From NCBI GenBank assembly GCA_001689445.1, contig LUJN01000044.1:73866-137865 (forward strand): DNA of 64,000 nt, read 5' to 3'. This document shows positions 50,361-58,839 of the stretch, one piece after another. A model generated the notes under the pieces. That model did no database searches, was not told the origin of the DNA, and saw only the letters and a list, made by a program, of their open reading frames with translations. A program made the translations under genes and the position numbers. Numbering within the stretch: position 1 is the stretch's first letter; every line of letters starts with the position of its first letter. The DNA comes from Bacteroidales bacterium M3 (GTDB lineage: Bacteria > Bacteroidota > Bacteroidia > Bacteroidales > Muribaculaceae).

Positions 50361-50465
50361 AAAGTAGGGTCGCGACCTGTCGCGACCGCGAATAAGCTTA
50401 TTGGCGGATGCACCAGGGTGCATCCCTACAATTTTGGCGCGTTTTCATGGTTTTGCAACTCCCTC
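50361..50465. repeat. Palindromic element copy 5, chimera of two core types
   Basis: The left arm carries AAAGTAGGG, core TCGCGACCTGTCGCGA and CCGCGAATA as in copies 1 and 6. The right arm carries TATTGGC, core GGATGCACCAGGGTGCATCC (50406-50425), CCCTACAATTTT and a flank ending TTGCAACTCCC that is nearly identical over ~60 bp to the right half of copy 2. The arms therefore do not pair with each other, only within themselves. Confidence 0.88.
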
Positions 50466-50474
50466 CCTACCCCG

Positions 50475-51086
50475 TTATCCCACTATCGCAGCACGGGGCA
50501 GGGTGATGCAAAAGGGGGCAATCATGGCGTTGAACAGCGTGATTGCTGTATAGCGGTCGAGTTCGGAGGCGGTGATGTCTCGCGGCGAGAGTGTCCCCTC
50601 GTCAATGAGGCGTGCGCGGGTTGTGCCGGGCAGCAATGGTGAGGCGGGGGTATACCATCGGTCGCCGTCGTGGAGGGCTATGTTGGCGATTGAGGTGTCG
50701 GTGAGCAGCCCGTGGCGTACGATGATGATGTCATCGCAGTCGCCGCGCCGGTCAAAGGCGTGTGTCAGGACGCTACGGTCGGTCGATTTCAATGTGTAAC
50801 GCGCCTCGTCATCGGTGACAAGACGCAGCGACGCCACGGGGCGCATGGTGTAGGGGTGACAGGTGATGTCGGTTATCCCATTTCGGTCATACACCACCCG
50901 GCACTTCTGCACGCCGTGTCCCGAGGGCTGCGGTCTGATGATATCCGCGAGGTCGATATGCGGCAGTGAGGAGCCGATGGCGCGCAGCGTGGCGTTGAGG
51001 CGCGACGTGTGGTAGGGGAGATGGCAGGGCACTCCCTCCAGAATGCGTATTGTCTCGATAAAGGATGGGTCAGATGAGTGGGGCAT
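50475..51086 (-). CDS. pabC: Aminotransferase class IV, probable aminodeoxychorismate lyase
   Basis: 203-residue fold-IV PLP enzyme, expected to eliminate pyruvate from 4-amino-4-deoxychorismate and give p-aminobenzoate for folate. Typical features: FIETIRILEGVPCHLPYHTSRLN at the start, a TLKSTDRSVL segment with the likely PLP Lys, GLLTDTSIANIALHDGDRWYTP (the conserved E/T-x-SxxN loop) and PLLPGTTRARLI. It is shorter than the ~270-residue E. coli enzyme but in line with compact Bacteroidota PabC. Its start overlaps the end of pabB by 17 bases, supporting the pathway assignment over a branched-chain aminotransferase. Confidence 0.85.
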   Translation of the reverse strand: MPHSSDPSFIETIRILEGVPCHLPYHTSRLNATLRAIGSSLPHIDLADIIRPQPSGHGVQKCRVVYDRNGITDITCHPYTMRPVASLRLVTDDEARYTLKSTDRSVLTHAFDRRGDCDDIIIVRHGLLTDTSIANIALHDGDRWYTPASPLLPGTTRARLIDEGTLSPRDITASELDRYTAITLFNAMIAPFCITLPRAAIVG

Positions 51087-52053
51087 ATGCTTTGGTTATG
51101 ATTTCGTCGTATTCGTCTTGCGGGTCGCTCATGGAGGTGATGCCTCCTCCTGCCTTGAACCACAGTCGGCCCTCGGCATCCTGCTCGACATAGCGTATCA
51201 TCACCATGCTGTCGAGTCTCGTGCCGTCGCAATATCCTGCCACGCCGGTATACCATCCGCGTGAGTAGCTCTCGGCGTCGCGTATGATGCGGCATGTGCT
51301 TGGTTTTGGTGCGCCGGTGATTGAGCCTGCGGGGAGCATACTCCATATTATATCGCCGATATGCGATGGGTACTCGTTGGGCAACTGGCCGGCTATCTCG
51401 GTGCTCGTCTGGTATATCGGACCACGGCATGTCTCTATACGCTCGTTGTATCGGTATCGCCTGACGCCGACATCCCGTGCCACTTGGCTGAGGTCGTTCC
51501 TTATCAGGTCGACGATTGTGGCATGTTCGGCCTGCTCCTTATGTGATGCCATAAGTTGCCGCAGGGCATCGGGCCGCGAGGCGTCGACAGTGCCCTTCAT
51601 CGGGAAACTGCTTATCTCCCCGTTGTTTATGCGCACGAATATCTCGGGGGAGAAGCACGTGAACCGGTCGCGCAGCCACAGCCTGTAGCGGGCTTGGGTG
51701 TGGTTGAACAGGTCGCGCAGCGACAGGTCGGTCTCGACCTCCATGCGGCATGTGAGATTAACAAGGTAGCTGTCGCCCGCGTTGATTGCTCTTTTCACTG
51801 CTTCAAACGCCCGCAGATAGCCGTCATAGTTGGGAGCATGCAAAGACCATGCCGCCTCCCCGTCATAGCGGGAGGGCGGCACGGAGTTGGTGAGTCCGTC
51901 AAAATCGTACAGGCACTCCCCGGGGTCAATGTCGGACAATGGTGTCACGATGGCACGGTGTGCCTCATAGTCGATGACAAAGAGGAACGGGCATCGTTGC
52001 GTGCCATAAGTGTTCATCAGCGCGACAGCTTCCTCGCGGGAGTGTTCCGTCAT
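51070..52053 (-). CDS. pabB: Aminodeoxychorismate synthase component I
   Basis: 327-residue chorismate-binding enzyme that aminates chorismate for p-aminobenzoate synthesis. The chorismate domain shows SPEIFVRI, FPMKGTVDA (the Lys of PxKGT that distinguishes PabB-type catalysis), EHATIVDLIRNDLSQVA, MLPAGSITGAPKPSTCRII and GWYTGVAGY. The N-terminal part is short, as in compact PabB proteins. No pabA glutaminase gene is adjacent, so ammonia donor supply is encoded elsewhere. It lies 9 bp after cysK and overlaps pabC. Confidence 0.92.
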   Translation of the reverse strand: MTEHSREEAVALMNTYGTQRCPFLFVIDYEAHRAIVTPLSDIDPGECLYDFDGLTNSVPPSRYDGEAAWSLHAPNYDGYLRAFEAVKRAINAGDSYLVNLTCRMEVETDLSLRDLFNHTQARYRLWLRDRFTCFSPEIFVRINNGEISSFPMKGTVDASRPDALRQLMASHKEQAEHATIVDLIRNDLSQVARDVGVRRYRYNERIETCRGPIYQTSTEIAGQLPNEYPSHIGDIIWSMLPAGSITGAPKPSTCRIIRDAESYSRGWYTGVAGYCDGTRLDSMVMIRYVEQDAEGRLWFKAGGGITSMSDPQDEYDEIITKAYAPLI

Positions 52054-52062
52054 GGGACGATG

Positions 52063-53010
52063 TCAAAGGGGATATTCCTCAAAGGCATACAGCACTGTCG
52101 ACAGGTAGCGCTCGCCTGTGTCGGGGAGCAGGGCCACGATGCGCTTTCCTTTGTTGGCGGGGTCTTTGGCAAGCTGCGTGGCTGCCCACACTGCGGCTCC
52201 CGACGAGATGCCCACAAGCAGTCCTTCGGTGGTGGAAAGCAGCCGTGCGGTGCGTATAGCCTCGTCATCGGGCACGGTAATCACGCGGTCGACTACCGTC
52301 GCATCGTATATCTTAGGCACAAATCCCGCGCCGATGCCCTGTATCTTGTGCGGGCCGGGCTTGCCTCCCGAGAGCACGGGCGATGCCGCCGGCTCGGCGG
52401 CCACAATCTCTATCGCGGGATTCTGCGACTTCAGGTAGCGCCCCGTACCGCTGACTGTGCCGCCTGTCCCTGCCGCCGACACAAATATGTCTATCTTGCC
52501 GTCGGTGTCGCGCCATATTTCAGGCCCGGTCGTGGCTATATGCGCCGCCGGATTGGCCGGATTTTCAAACTGTTGCAATATGACCGCCCCGGGGGTGTTG
52601 TCGCGCAGCTCCTCAGCCTTGGCTATTGCCCCCTTCATTCCCTCGGTGCCGGGCGTGAGCACGATTTCCGCGCCAAGTGCTTTCAGCAGGTTGCGCCGCT
52701 CGACACTCATCGTCTCGGGCATCGTGAGGATAAGCCGATAGCCGCGTATCGAGGCCACCATGGCAAGCCCCACGCCGGTGTTTCCGCTCGTAGGCTCGAT
52801 AATCGTTCCACCCGGCTTAAGCAACCCCCGCTGCTCGGCATCGCATATCATCGCGTATGCCACACGGTCCTTCACGCTCCCCGCCGGGTTAAAATACTCC
52901 ACTTTTGCTACTACTTCAGCCTCAAGTCCCAGCTCTTTGCCGTACTTGGCGAGCCGCAGCAACGGCGTGTTGCCGATAAGCTCCGTCAGGCTGCCTGCAA
53001 TCTTTTCCAT
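52063..53010 (-). CDS. cysK: Cysteine synthase A (O-acetylserine sulfhydrylase)
   Basis: 315-residue PLP enzyme converting O-acetylserine and sulfide to cysteine. Seen: LTELIGNTPLLRL, NPAGSVKDRVAY with the PLP Lys at ~42, PTSGNTGVGLAM, the phosphate-binding GTGGTVSGTG and the closing GERYLSTVLY. Length and motifs match CysK rather than CysM or cystathionine beta-synthase. The upstream region on the minus strand has a TATCTTTG box (53037-53044), placing a probable promoter ~30 bp before the ATG. It leads a three-gene unit with pabB and pabC, an unusual combination of sulfur and folate genes. Confidence 0.96.
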   Translation of the reverse strand: MEKIAGSLTELIGNTPLLRLAKYGKELGLEAEVVAKVEYFNPAGSVKDRVAYAMICDAEQRGLLKPGGTIIEPTSGNTGVGLAMVASIRGYRLILTMPETMSVERRNLLKALGAEIVLTPGTEGMKGAIAKAEELRDNTPGAVILQQFENPANPAAHIATTGPEIWRDTDGKIDIFVSAAGTGGTVSGTGRYLKSQNPAIEIVAAEPAASPVLSGGKPGPHKIQGIGAGFVPKIYDATVVDRVITVPDDEAIRTARLLSTTEGLLVGISSGAAVWAATQLAKDPANKGKRIVALLPDTGERYLSTVLYAFEEYPL

Positions 53011-53119
53011 AGTTTGTTAATTTAATATGACGATGGCAAAGATAATCAAAAAATGGTATCTATTGCATATTTTTAGACTTTTATTAGATTAAGCCGATAG
53101 GATTGTATAAATATACAAT

Positions 53120-53827
53120 TTATATCCGTCCCTCATCGTGGTAGGAGTAGTAGCTGTCGCCGCCGATGATGATGTGGTCGAGCAGGCGGATGTCGAGCAT
53201 GGAGGCGGCATCGCGTATCTTCATTGTCAGGCGGTCGTCGTCGGTGCTCGGGCGCAGGTTGCCCGACGGGTGATTGTGCACCAAGGCGATGCCCGAGGCG
53301 AGCGAGTCGATGGCCTCTTTCATGATGATTTTCACGTCAACGACCGTCGAGGCCGTGCCTCCGATGCTGACGCGCTTGCGGCGTATGACACGGTTGGCGC
53401 GTGACAGCAGCACAATCCAGAACTCCTCGTGCGGCAGGCTCTCCATGTCGACACACATCAGGTCGTACAGGCTGTCAGAACCCGTGATGACCGGCGTCTC
53501 CTGCTTGGCGTCGAGGGCTATGCGGCGGCTCAGGTGAATGGCCGACAGCAGTGTGATGGCCTTGGCCGGCCCGATGCCCTTGTATCGCTTCACAAGGTCG
53601 TTGACCGACAGCGACGCCAATCTTCCGACGCGGTTGCCGTTGTCGGCGAGTATCTCCTGCGCGAGGTCTATCACCGACTTGCCAGGCATCCCGCTACCCA
53701 GCACGATGGCTATCAGCTCGGCGTTTGATAGCGCATTGACGCCATGCTGCATGGCCTTTTCGCGCGGCTTGTCGGCCGTGTCAAGATCGCATATTCGGCG
53801 GCGGTATTCCGATTGTGCCTGTTCCAT
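53120..53827 (-). CDS. radC: RadC family JAB1/MPN-domain protein
   Basis: 235-residue protein; N-terminal helix-hairpin-helix region (LVKRYKGIGPAKAITLLSAI) and C-terminal MPN/JAMM metalloprotease-like domain with the metal motif LVHNHPSGNLRPSTDD (HxHPSGxxxPSxxD). The original link to DNA repair in E. coli is not supported by later work, and the biochemical role is unknown. Length and layout are standard for chromosomal RadC. It lies 19 bp downstream of the GT2 gene. Confidence 0.95.
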   Translation of the reverse strand: MEQAQSEYRRRICDLDTADKPREKAMQHGVNALSNAELIAIVLGSGMPGKSVIDLAQEILADNGNRVGRLASLSVNDLVKRYKGIGPAKAITLLSAIHLSRRIALDAKQETPVITGSDSLYDLMCVDMESLPHEEFWIVLLSRANRVIRRKRVSIGGTASTVVDVKIIMKEAIDSLASGIALVHNHPSGNLRPSTDDDRLTMKIRDAASMLDIRLLDHIIIGGDSYYSYHDEGRI

Positions 53828-53846
53828 TGTCTTAAAAAACTCTATG

Positions 53847-54842
53847 CTATTTCCCTTTGCGCATGGCTATCTCCTCATTGATGTCGCGCCCGCGCCGCAG
53901 GATGATTTTGGTGAAAAAAGCCTTGATAAATCCACACCCGTATCCCCCAAGCTGTATAATGCTCGCGGGCACTGCCATGGCGGCTATTTTCACTCTCCGT
54001 GTGGCAATCCACGCAGTGACAAATATCGCCAGCAAATACAAGGCAATCGGCAGTATCCACCACCACGACACAGTGACGGCGAGCACGACGCACGCCACAC
54101 CGAGTATCACGGCGATGGCCGGCAGCATATGCACGGCCTTGAGCGAGTCGGGGTAGAGCAGCTTGAGAGTGATGCGCGACATGCCGAACACGTAGACCTG
54201 CCGCAGGAACTTGGCAAAGTCGACGCGCCGCTTGTGGTAAACAAACGCCTCCCGTATCAGTCCGATGGAGAATCCCGCCTGACGCACGCGGGTGCTCATG
54301 TCGATATCCTCCGAAAACATCTCGCGGAATCCGCCGACCGTCTCATACACCCTCCGTGAGTAGCCCATGTTGAACGAGCGTGGGGTAAACCGCTCCAGCT
54401 GCACCTTGCCGCCGCGTATTCCCCCCGTGGTGAGGAATGATGTCATCGAGTAGTTGATGGCCTTCTGCGTGTCGCTGAACGACTCGTCTGCCGCATCCGG
54501 CCCCCCGAAGCAGTCGAGGGACTTTGCCGTGAGTGCCTTGTCGAGCTTTATGAAATAGTCGGGCGGTATCACGCAGTCGGAGTCAAAAAATATCATGTAG
54601 TCGCCCGTGGCGCGTTCCAGCCCGTAGTTGCGGGCTATCGACCGCCCCTCGTTCTCCTTGTAGTAGTATTTGACATCGAGCGCGTCGCGGTACTTCTCGA
54701 CCGTCTTCCCGCAGGGAATCGTCGAGCCGTCCTCGACAATGATTACCTCAAAGTCGCCCCCGCGCTGGCCCGCGAGGCTGCGCAGCAGGTCGTCCACCTC
54801 GTCGATGCGGTTGTACACGGGCACTATTACCGAATATTTCAT
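53847..54842 (-). CDS. Family 2 glycosyltransferase with C-terminal membrane segments
   Basis: 331-residue GT-A enzyme using a nucleotide sugar at the cytoplasmic membrane. N-terminal catalytic domain: MKYSVIVPVYNRIDEVDDLL, FEVIIVEDGST, RSIARNYGLERATGDYMIFFDSDC with the DxD metal motif, and a MFSEDIDMSTRVRQAGF acceptor-base region. Residues ~240-295 form two hydrophobic helices (MLPAIAVILGVACVVLAV, WWILPIALYLLAIFVTAW) and a basic tail. Relatives extend surface glycans or lipid-linked oligosaccharides. It sits between nspC (36 bp) and radC (19 bp); its acceptor cannot be inferred. Confidence 0.92.
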   Translation of the reverse strand: MKYSVIVPVYNRIDEVDDLLRSLAGQRGGDFEVIIVEDGSTIPCGKTVEKYRDALDVKYYYKENEGRSIARNYGLERATGDYMIFFDSDCVIPPDYFIKLDKALTAKSLDCFGGPDAADESFSDTQKAINYSMTSFLTTGGIRGGKVQLERFTPRSFNMGYSRRVYETVGGFREMFSEDIDMSTRVRQAGFSIGLIREAFVYHKRRVDFAKFLRQVYVFGMSRITLKLLYPDSLKAVHMLPAIAVILGVACVVLAVTVSWWWILPIALYLLAIFVTAWIATRRVKIAAMAVPASIIQLGGYGCGFIKAFFTKIILRRGRDINEEIAMRKGK

Positions 54843-54878
54843 AGCTGTGTCTGTGATGATAATTGGTTGGGTATGTCG

Positions 54879-56030
54879 TCAGCTCATGCGCGATTTGTAG
54901 TCATCGTAGGTGTATCGGCGCAGGTAGCTGCATTCGCCCTCCTTGTCGCAGAACACTATCGCCGGATGCTGGATGCCGTTGAACATTGTCGTCTTCACCG
55001 TAGTGTAGTGGTTCATATCCTCCAACGTCAGCCTGTCGCCTATTGCCAAGGGGCGGTCAAAGCTCCAGTCGCCCACATAGTCGCCGCTCAGGCACGAGTT
55101 ACCCCCGAGGCGGTAGGTTGGCTTGGTCGGGTCAAGGTCGCAGCTCTCGGTTATGGCCGGCTGGTAGGGCATTTCAAGGCAGTCGGGCATATGGCACGCA
55201 AACGAGGCGTCGATGATGGCGGTCTTTATCCCTTGGTTCTCCACCACATCGACCACCGAGGTCACGAGGTCGCCCGTGCGCCATGTGAACGCACTCCCCG
55301 GCTCAAGTATCACGTCGAGCCACGGGTAGCGTTGCTTGAATCCCTGTAGCAGCGCGATGAGGTGCTCACGGTCATACCCCTCGCGGGTCATCAGGTGGCC
55401 GCCCCCCATGTTGACCCACTTCACCTGCGGCAGCAGGTGGCCGAATTGGCTCTCAAACGCCGAGAGCACTTTCTCAAGGTCATATGATGACGATTCGCAC
55501 AGGGCGTGGAAATGTAGCCCCTCTATGCCGTCGGGCAGCCGCTCGCCGATTATGTCGGCTGTGACGCCAAATCGCGACCCGGGCTTTGCCGGGTTGTATA
55601 TGTCGGTCTCGATGACCGAGCACAGCGGGTTGACCCTCAGCCCTGGCGACACATGGCGGTTGCCCGTGTCGGCATTGTGCCGCCGCACGTCGTCGGCAAA
55701 CCGCTCCCATTGCCCCAGCGAGTTGAATGTCAGGTGGGTGCTTCCGGCGAGATATTCACCGATGGTGTCGGGAGTATAGGCCGGGCAGTAGGTGTGCACT
55801 TCGCCGCCGAGCATCTCGTTGCCGAGCCGCATCTCGTTGAGCGAGCTTGCCGTCGAGTCGGTAAACAGCTCCCTTATAATGGGAAAAGTGCGCCACAGCG
55901 CGTTGGCCTTGAACGCCATTATGATATTGACCCCCGCACGGCGTCTCACGTCGTCAATCAGCCGCAGGTTGCTCCGCAGTTTCTCCTCATAAACGATATA
56001 GAACGGGGTGGGTATATCTTCTTTTTTCAT
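54879..56030 (-). CDS. nspC: Carboxynorspermidine decarboxylase
   Basis: 383-residue PLP enzyme of the alanine-racemase fold that decarboxylates carboxyspermidine or carboxynorspermidine, the last step of the alternative polyamine route. Start at 56030 (MKKEDIPTPFYIVYEEKL), because the longer reading enters the palindromic repeat region. Seen: NIIMAFKANALWRTFP with the PLP Lys, GLHFHALCESSSYDLEKVL, WVNMGGGHLMTREGYD, DVILEPGSAFTWRTGDL, and a C-terminal YRLGGNSCLSGDYVGDWSFD block with the active-site Cys and Asp from the partner subunit. The saccharopine-dehydrogenase-like partner (CASDH) is not in this window. Confidence 0.93.
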   Translation of the reverse strand: MKKEDIPTPFYIVYEEKLRSNLRLIDDVRRRAGVNIIMAFKANALWRTFPIIRELFTDSTASSLNEMRLGNEMLGGEVHTYCPAYTPDTIGEYLAGSTHLTFNSLGQWERFADDVRRHNADTGNRHVSPGLRVNPLCSVIETDIYNPAKPGSRFGVTADIIGERLPDGIEGLHFHALCESSSYDLEKVLSAFESQFGHLLPQVKWVNMGGGHLMTREGYDREHLIALLQGFKQRYPWLDVILEPGSAFTWRTGDLVTSVVDVVENQGIKTAIIDASFACHMPDCLEMPYQPAITESCDLDPTKPTYRLGGNSCLSGDYVGDWSFDRPLAIGDRLTLEDMNHYTTVKTTMFNGIQHPAIVFCDKEGECSYLRRYTYDDYKSRMS

Positions 56031-56075
56031 ATCGCGAAAAATTTTATGTTGAAGTCGCAAGAGTGCTGTCCCAAC

Positions 56076-56165
56076 CAAAGTAGGGTCGCGACCTGTCGCG
56101 ACCGCACGGCTGGGGGATTGACAACCAGCCTATTCGCGGTCGCGACAGGTCGCGACCCTACTTTG
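56076..56165. repeat. Palindromic element copy 6, paired arms, TCGCGAC core
   Basis: Perfect 30-bp inverted repeat 56076-56105 with 56136-56165, each arm CAAAGTAGGG plus the TCGCGACCTGTCGCGA core plus CCGC. The loop holds its own GGCTGG/CCAGCC stem. Outside the arms lie AGTCGCAAGA (56053-56062) and TCTTGCAACT (56166-56175), a 9-of-10 outer inverted repeat comparable to copy 2. Confidence 0.9.
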
Positions 56166-56224
56166 TCTTGCAACTCCCTCCACAAAATTAAAGAAAAATC
56201 TTCAGATATGGAGTTTGTGTCGCC

Positions 56225-58126
56225 TTATTTCACCATCACTTTCTCCGTCTTGTCGCCGCGCTGCATGATGTATATGTTGCCGGCGGCGGGACGCTCCACG
56301 CGGATACCCTGTAGGTTGTAGTATACAGCCTCGCCGTCAACGTCGGCTGCTGTGATATCTTCGATGCCGGTCACGGCATATGAGGGTAGCTTGGCAGCGG
56401 GAGTCATGTCGCGTGCAGGCTCGGGGACGACGGTCGAGTAGTCGCCAAACACCCCGCGCAGCCAGTCGAGCTTGCGGTTGAGATGGTCCACGACCTCATT
56501 GCGGCGCGACGCCATGTCGGTGTTGTCAACCACCGGGGTGGCGTTTTCACTGTTGGGTGTCGGCGCGTTTTCCCATCGGCGGCGGTCGGCCTTGGCTGCG
56601 GCTTGGATATTGGCTACATAGGTGTCGATGTCGGCGATAAGCCCGTCATATTCGTTTGACATGAACCATCGCCAAGTCTCGGCCGCCTTTTCGCGGAAGG
56701 TGTCATTGCGTAGGAATGAGTGCACCCATGTGTTGCCATAAGTGATACCGTTGAAGAAGTGGTTGTCAGTCGGTCCGTTGAATGCGTTTCCGCAGTCCCA
56801 CAGCGGCGAGAAGTGCCACTTCTGCCCTTCGCCACGGTCGCGGAACAGGTAAGTCGACCCGTGATAGGACTCGGTATGGCTGATGATATCCTCCACGAGA
56901 TAGTAGCGCACGGCGTCATCGAGGTCAAGATAGCTCCATAGGTTGTCGCTGTTGGCTCCGACGAGGTCGTTGATGGCGTTGAATTGGTCGTTGATAAAGC
57001 GATATTGGAGATCCGAGTACACTTCGGGAGTGTCGAATGTCACGCGTACCCACTCGTCGCCATTGGCATACGGTTTCTCGTGCATACGGATTTGGTTATC
57101 CTCGTCGTAGTTGTCAAGTTCGACGATATACCCGCCCGAGATAAGCGCAGGGTCGCTCACGTTGTCATCCAGCTCCTCCACGGGCACACGGCCGTCGCCG
57201 ACGCGTATCGACTCTGTGAGGAAATACAGGCCGCGATAGTCGCCGTTGATCACCACCTCGACAGGCTGCTGACCCGGGGTCCAGGGCAATCCGATGCGCT
57301 TGCCGAGGTTAAATCCCGTGAAGTTGCGCAGGTAGCCCTTGTTGTCGTCGGCGTGTGCCAGGATGGCGTAGTGCTTGCTCTTTTCGGGGGTGAGCCCGAG
57401 CATGTTCTGCTTCTTGCCGAGCTTGAGCTTGAACGGCTTCTTGGCAAATCCCGTGCGGGTGTAGTTGCCGCGTGCCTTTATCTCGAGGGGCAGCGGTTCC
57501 TCCTTAGAGCCGATGGACTTCGCTCCCTCCGCTTCCATCCACTCGCATCCGTTCAGGTCGAGCCAGTATTCGGCAAACGAGAAGTAGTTTTTATGGGCGA
57601 GGTCCTTGTCGATTATCTCGTTGTTGAGGGCCGTCTTTGTCTCGTCTGTGTACACGTTGATGTAGAGCACGGGCAGAGTTCCCGACAGGCCGCTTATCTG
57701 AGGACGTTCCCCGCTGACGGTGAAAGTGATTGGTTTGATTGTCAGGTCACCGCCGTTGTTGACAGGGAAACTGATGGTGACATCCTTAAGGTTGTCGGCC
57801 ACAAAGTTCTCTCCGCCAAAGCCGGCGGAGACTGTCGTTGATGTCGAGATTACGGGATCTTCGTTGCGTCCGGCTCCATAATCCATTGTCTTCCAGTCGG
57901 AAGTGGCTATCTTGAATTCTCCGTTCAGCTCGTCGATGTGGAGTGTGTATGTGTTTCCGTCACAGGCAAAACGGTATGCTTCCTGGCATTCCCATTGTGG
58001 GGAGCTGAATTGGCCCCGCAGGTACACGATGAGATTGCCGTTTGGGTCAAACACCTCATTGGAACGACCTGTGAATGCCGCCATTATCGACATGACGGCA
58101 AATAGCAGAATCTTTGTCTTTTTCAT
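56225..58126 (-). CDS. Secreted CotH-kinase family protein with T9SS-like tail
   Basis: 633-residue exported protein with signal peptide MKKTKILLFAVMSIMAAFTG. An N-terminal carbohydrate-module-like region (~25-170, VFDPNGNLIVYLRGQF) precedes the CotH kinase domain (~175-560): IKARGNYTRTGFAKKPFKLKL, SKHYAILAHADDNKGYLRNF, NGDYRGLYFLTESI, YGSTYLF-type HGSTYLFRDRGE and WHFSPLWDCGNAF with the catalytic Asp. CotH proteins phosphorylate secreted proteins in spore coats; Bacteroidota members are of unknown substrate. The end (VYYNLQGIRVERPAAGNIYIM ... KVMVK) is the reduced T9SS type tail. Divergent from vsr, sharing a double promoter region. Confidence 0.9.
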   Translation of the reverse strand: MKKTKILLFAVMSIMAAFTGRSNEVFDPNGNLIVYLRGQFSSPQWECQEAYRFACDGNTYTLHIDELNGEFKIATSDWKTMDYGAGRNEDPVISTSTTVSAGFGGENFVADNLKDVTISFPVNNGGDLTIKPITFTVSGERPQISGLSGTLPVLYINVYTDETKTALNNEIIDKDLAHKNYFSFAEYWLDLNGCEWMEAEGAKSIGSKEEPLPLEIKARGNYTRTGFAKKPFKLKLGKKQNMLGLTPEKSKHYAILAHADDNKGYLRNFTGFNLGKRIGLPWTPGQQPVEVVINGDYRGLYFLTESIRVGDGRVPVEELDDNVSDPALISGGYIVELDNYDEDNQIRMHEKPYANGDEWVRVTFDTPEVYSDLQYRFINDQFNAINDLVGANSDNLWSYLDLDDAVRYYLVEDIISHTESYHGSTYLFRDRGEGQKWHFSPLWDCGNAFNGPTDNHFFNGITYGNTWVHSFLRNDTFREKAAETWRWFMSNEYDGLIADIDTYVANIQAAAKADRRRWENAPTPNSENATPVVDNTDMASRRNEVVDHLNRKLDWLRGVFGDYSTVVPEPARDMTPAAKLPSYAVTGIEDITAADVDGEAVYYNLQGIRVERPAAGNIYIMQRGDKTEKVMVK

Positions 58127-58180
58127 TTGAGAAATTAGTGTTACTGGTTGAAATAAGTGTCACATGGATTTTATAGCGCG

Positions 58181-58257
58181 CAAAGTTAGTAATTTCCAAT
58201 TGATTATGCAATTATTTGTTGAATCTTTGGCTATTGCGCACCGATAATTTATATTTG
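58181..58257. promoter_or_regulatory. Divergent promoter pair for the CotH gene and vsr
   Basis: Minus strand: CAA (58209-58211, complement TTG), 20 bp, caaagtta (58181-58188, complement TAACTTTG). Plus strand: TTTG at 58226-58229, 20 bp, TATATTTG at 58250-58257. The two -33 elements are 14 bp apart, so polymerases would compete. Confidence 0.75.
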
Positions 58258-58276
58258 CACGGTTGTTAATAGAGAT

Positions 58277-58774
58277 ATGGCAGACAGGATGACACCCGAG
58301 CAGCGTCGCCGTTGCATGGCGGCGGTCAAGAGCCGCAACACGCGGCCCGAGATGACCGTGCGCCGCTTCCTCTTTGCCAAGGGGCTGCGCTACCGCCTCT
58401 GCAACCGCCGTCTCCCCGGTTCGCCCGACATAGTGCTTGCCAAGTACAAGACTGTGATTTTCATCGACGGATGTTTCTGGCACGGTCACGAGGGGTGCCG
58501 CTACTTCAAGATGCCGCAGAGCAACACCGACTTCTGGCGTCATAAAATCAACATGAACATCGCCCGCGACTACCGCGCCAACGTGGAGCTGCGCCTGCGC
58601 GGCTGGCGCGTGATAAGGCTGTGGGAATGTGAGATAAAAGATCGCCACACCTCCCCCGCGCTTCTTGACAGCCTCTACCGCACCATCACCGGACGCCCCA
58701 CAGCCTACGACCTCCCCGCCGACACCCCCCAAGTCACTGCCGCCGAGCCCCTCATCCCCTACAGAATAAAGTAG
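58277..58774 (+). CDS. vsr: Very short patch repair endonuclease
   Basis: 165-residue Vsr-type nicking endonuclease that corrects T:G mismatches produced by deamination of 5-methylcytosine. Typical blocks: MTPEQRRRCMAAVKSRNTRP, EMTVRRFLFAKGLRYRL, LPGSPDIVLAKYKTVIFIDG with the catalytic Asp, CFWHGHEGCRYFKMPQSNTDFW with His and zinc Cys residues, and WRVIRLWECEI. No cytosine methyltransferase gene is nearby, so it is an orphan in this window. Strong own promoter; single gene followed by repeats. Confidence 0.95.
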   Translation: MADRMTPEQRRRCMAAVKSRNTRPEMTVRRFLFAKGLRYRLCNRRLPGSPDIVLAKYKTVIFIDGCFWHGHEGCRYFKMPQSNTDFWRHKINMNIARDYRANVELRLRGWRVIRLWECEIKDRHTSPALLDSLYRTITGRPTAYDLPADTPQVTAAEPLIPYRIK

Positions 58775-58800
58775 GGGCGCTATACATAGCGCCCGCGAAT
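58771..58800 (+). repeat. Palindromic element copy 7, single arm, GGGCGCTAT core
   Basis: GTAG then GGGCGCTAT-AC-ATAGCGCCC then CGCGAAT, overlapping the vsr stop codon. Same conserved boundaries (GTAGGG, CGCGAAT) as other copies with a different core. Confidence 0.8.
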
Positions 58801-58817
58801 GGAATGTTAGCCATGAC

Positions 58818-58839
58818 AGCTGTTATAGCTATAACAGCT
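58818..58839. terminator. 22-bp palindrome at the convergent vsr/pcrA ends
   Basis: AGCTGTTATAG followed by its complement, overlapping the pcrA stop codon (58838-58840). AT-rich with a weak stem; a modest bidirectional terminator at best. Confidence 0.5.

Noticed and set aside
51556..53025. Open frame of 489 codons on the plus strand opposite pabB and cysK
   Set aside because: Its product shows no family motif, has the composition of an antisense reading of GC-rich codons, and both strands' conserved motifs (PMKGT, GSVKDR) belong to the minus-strand genes.
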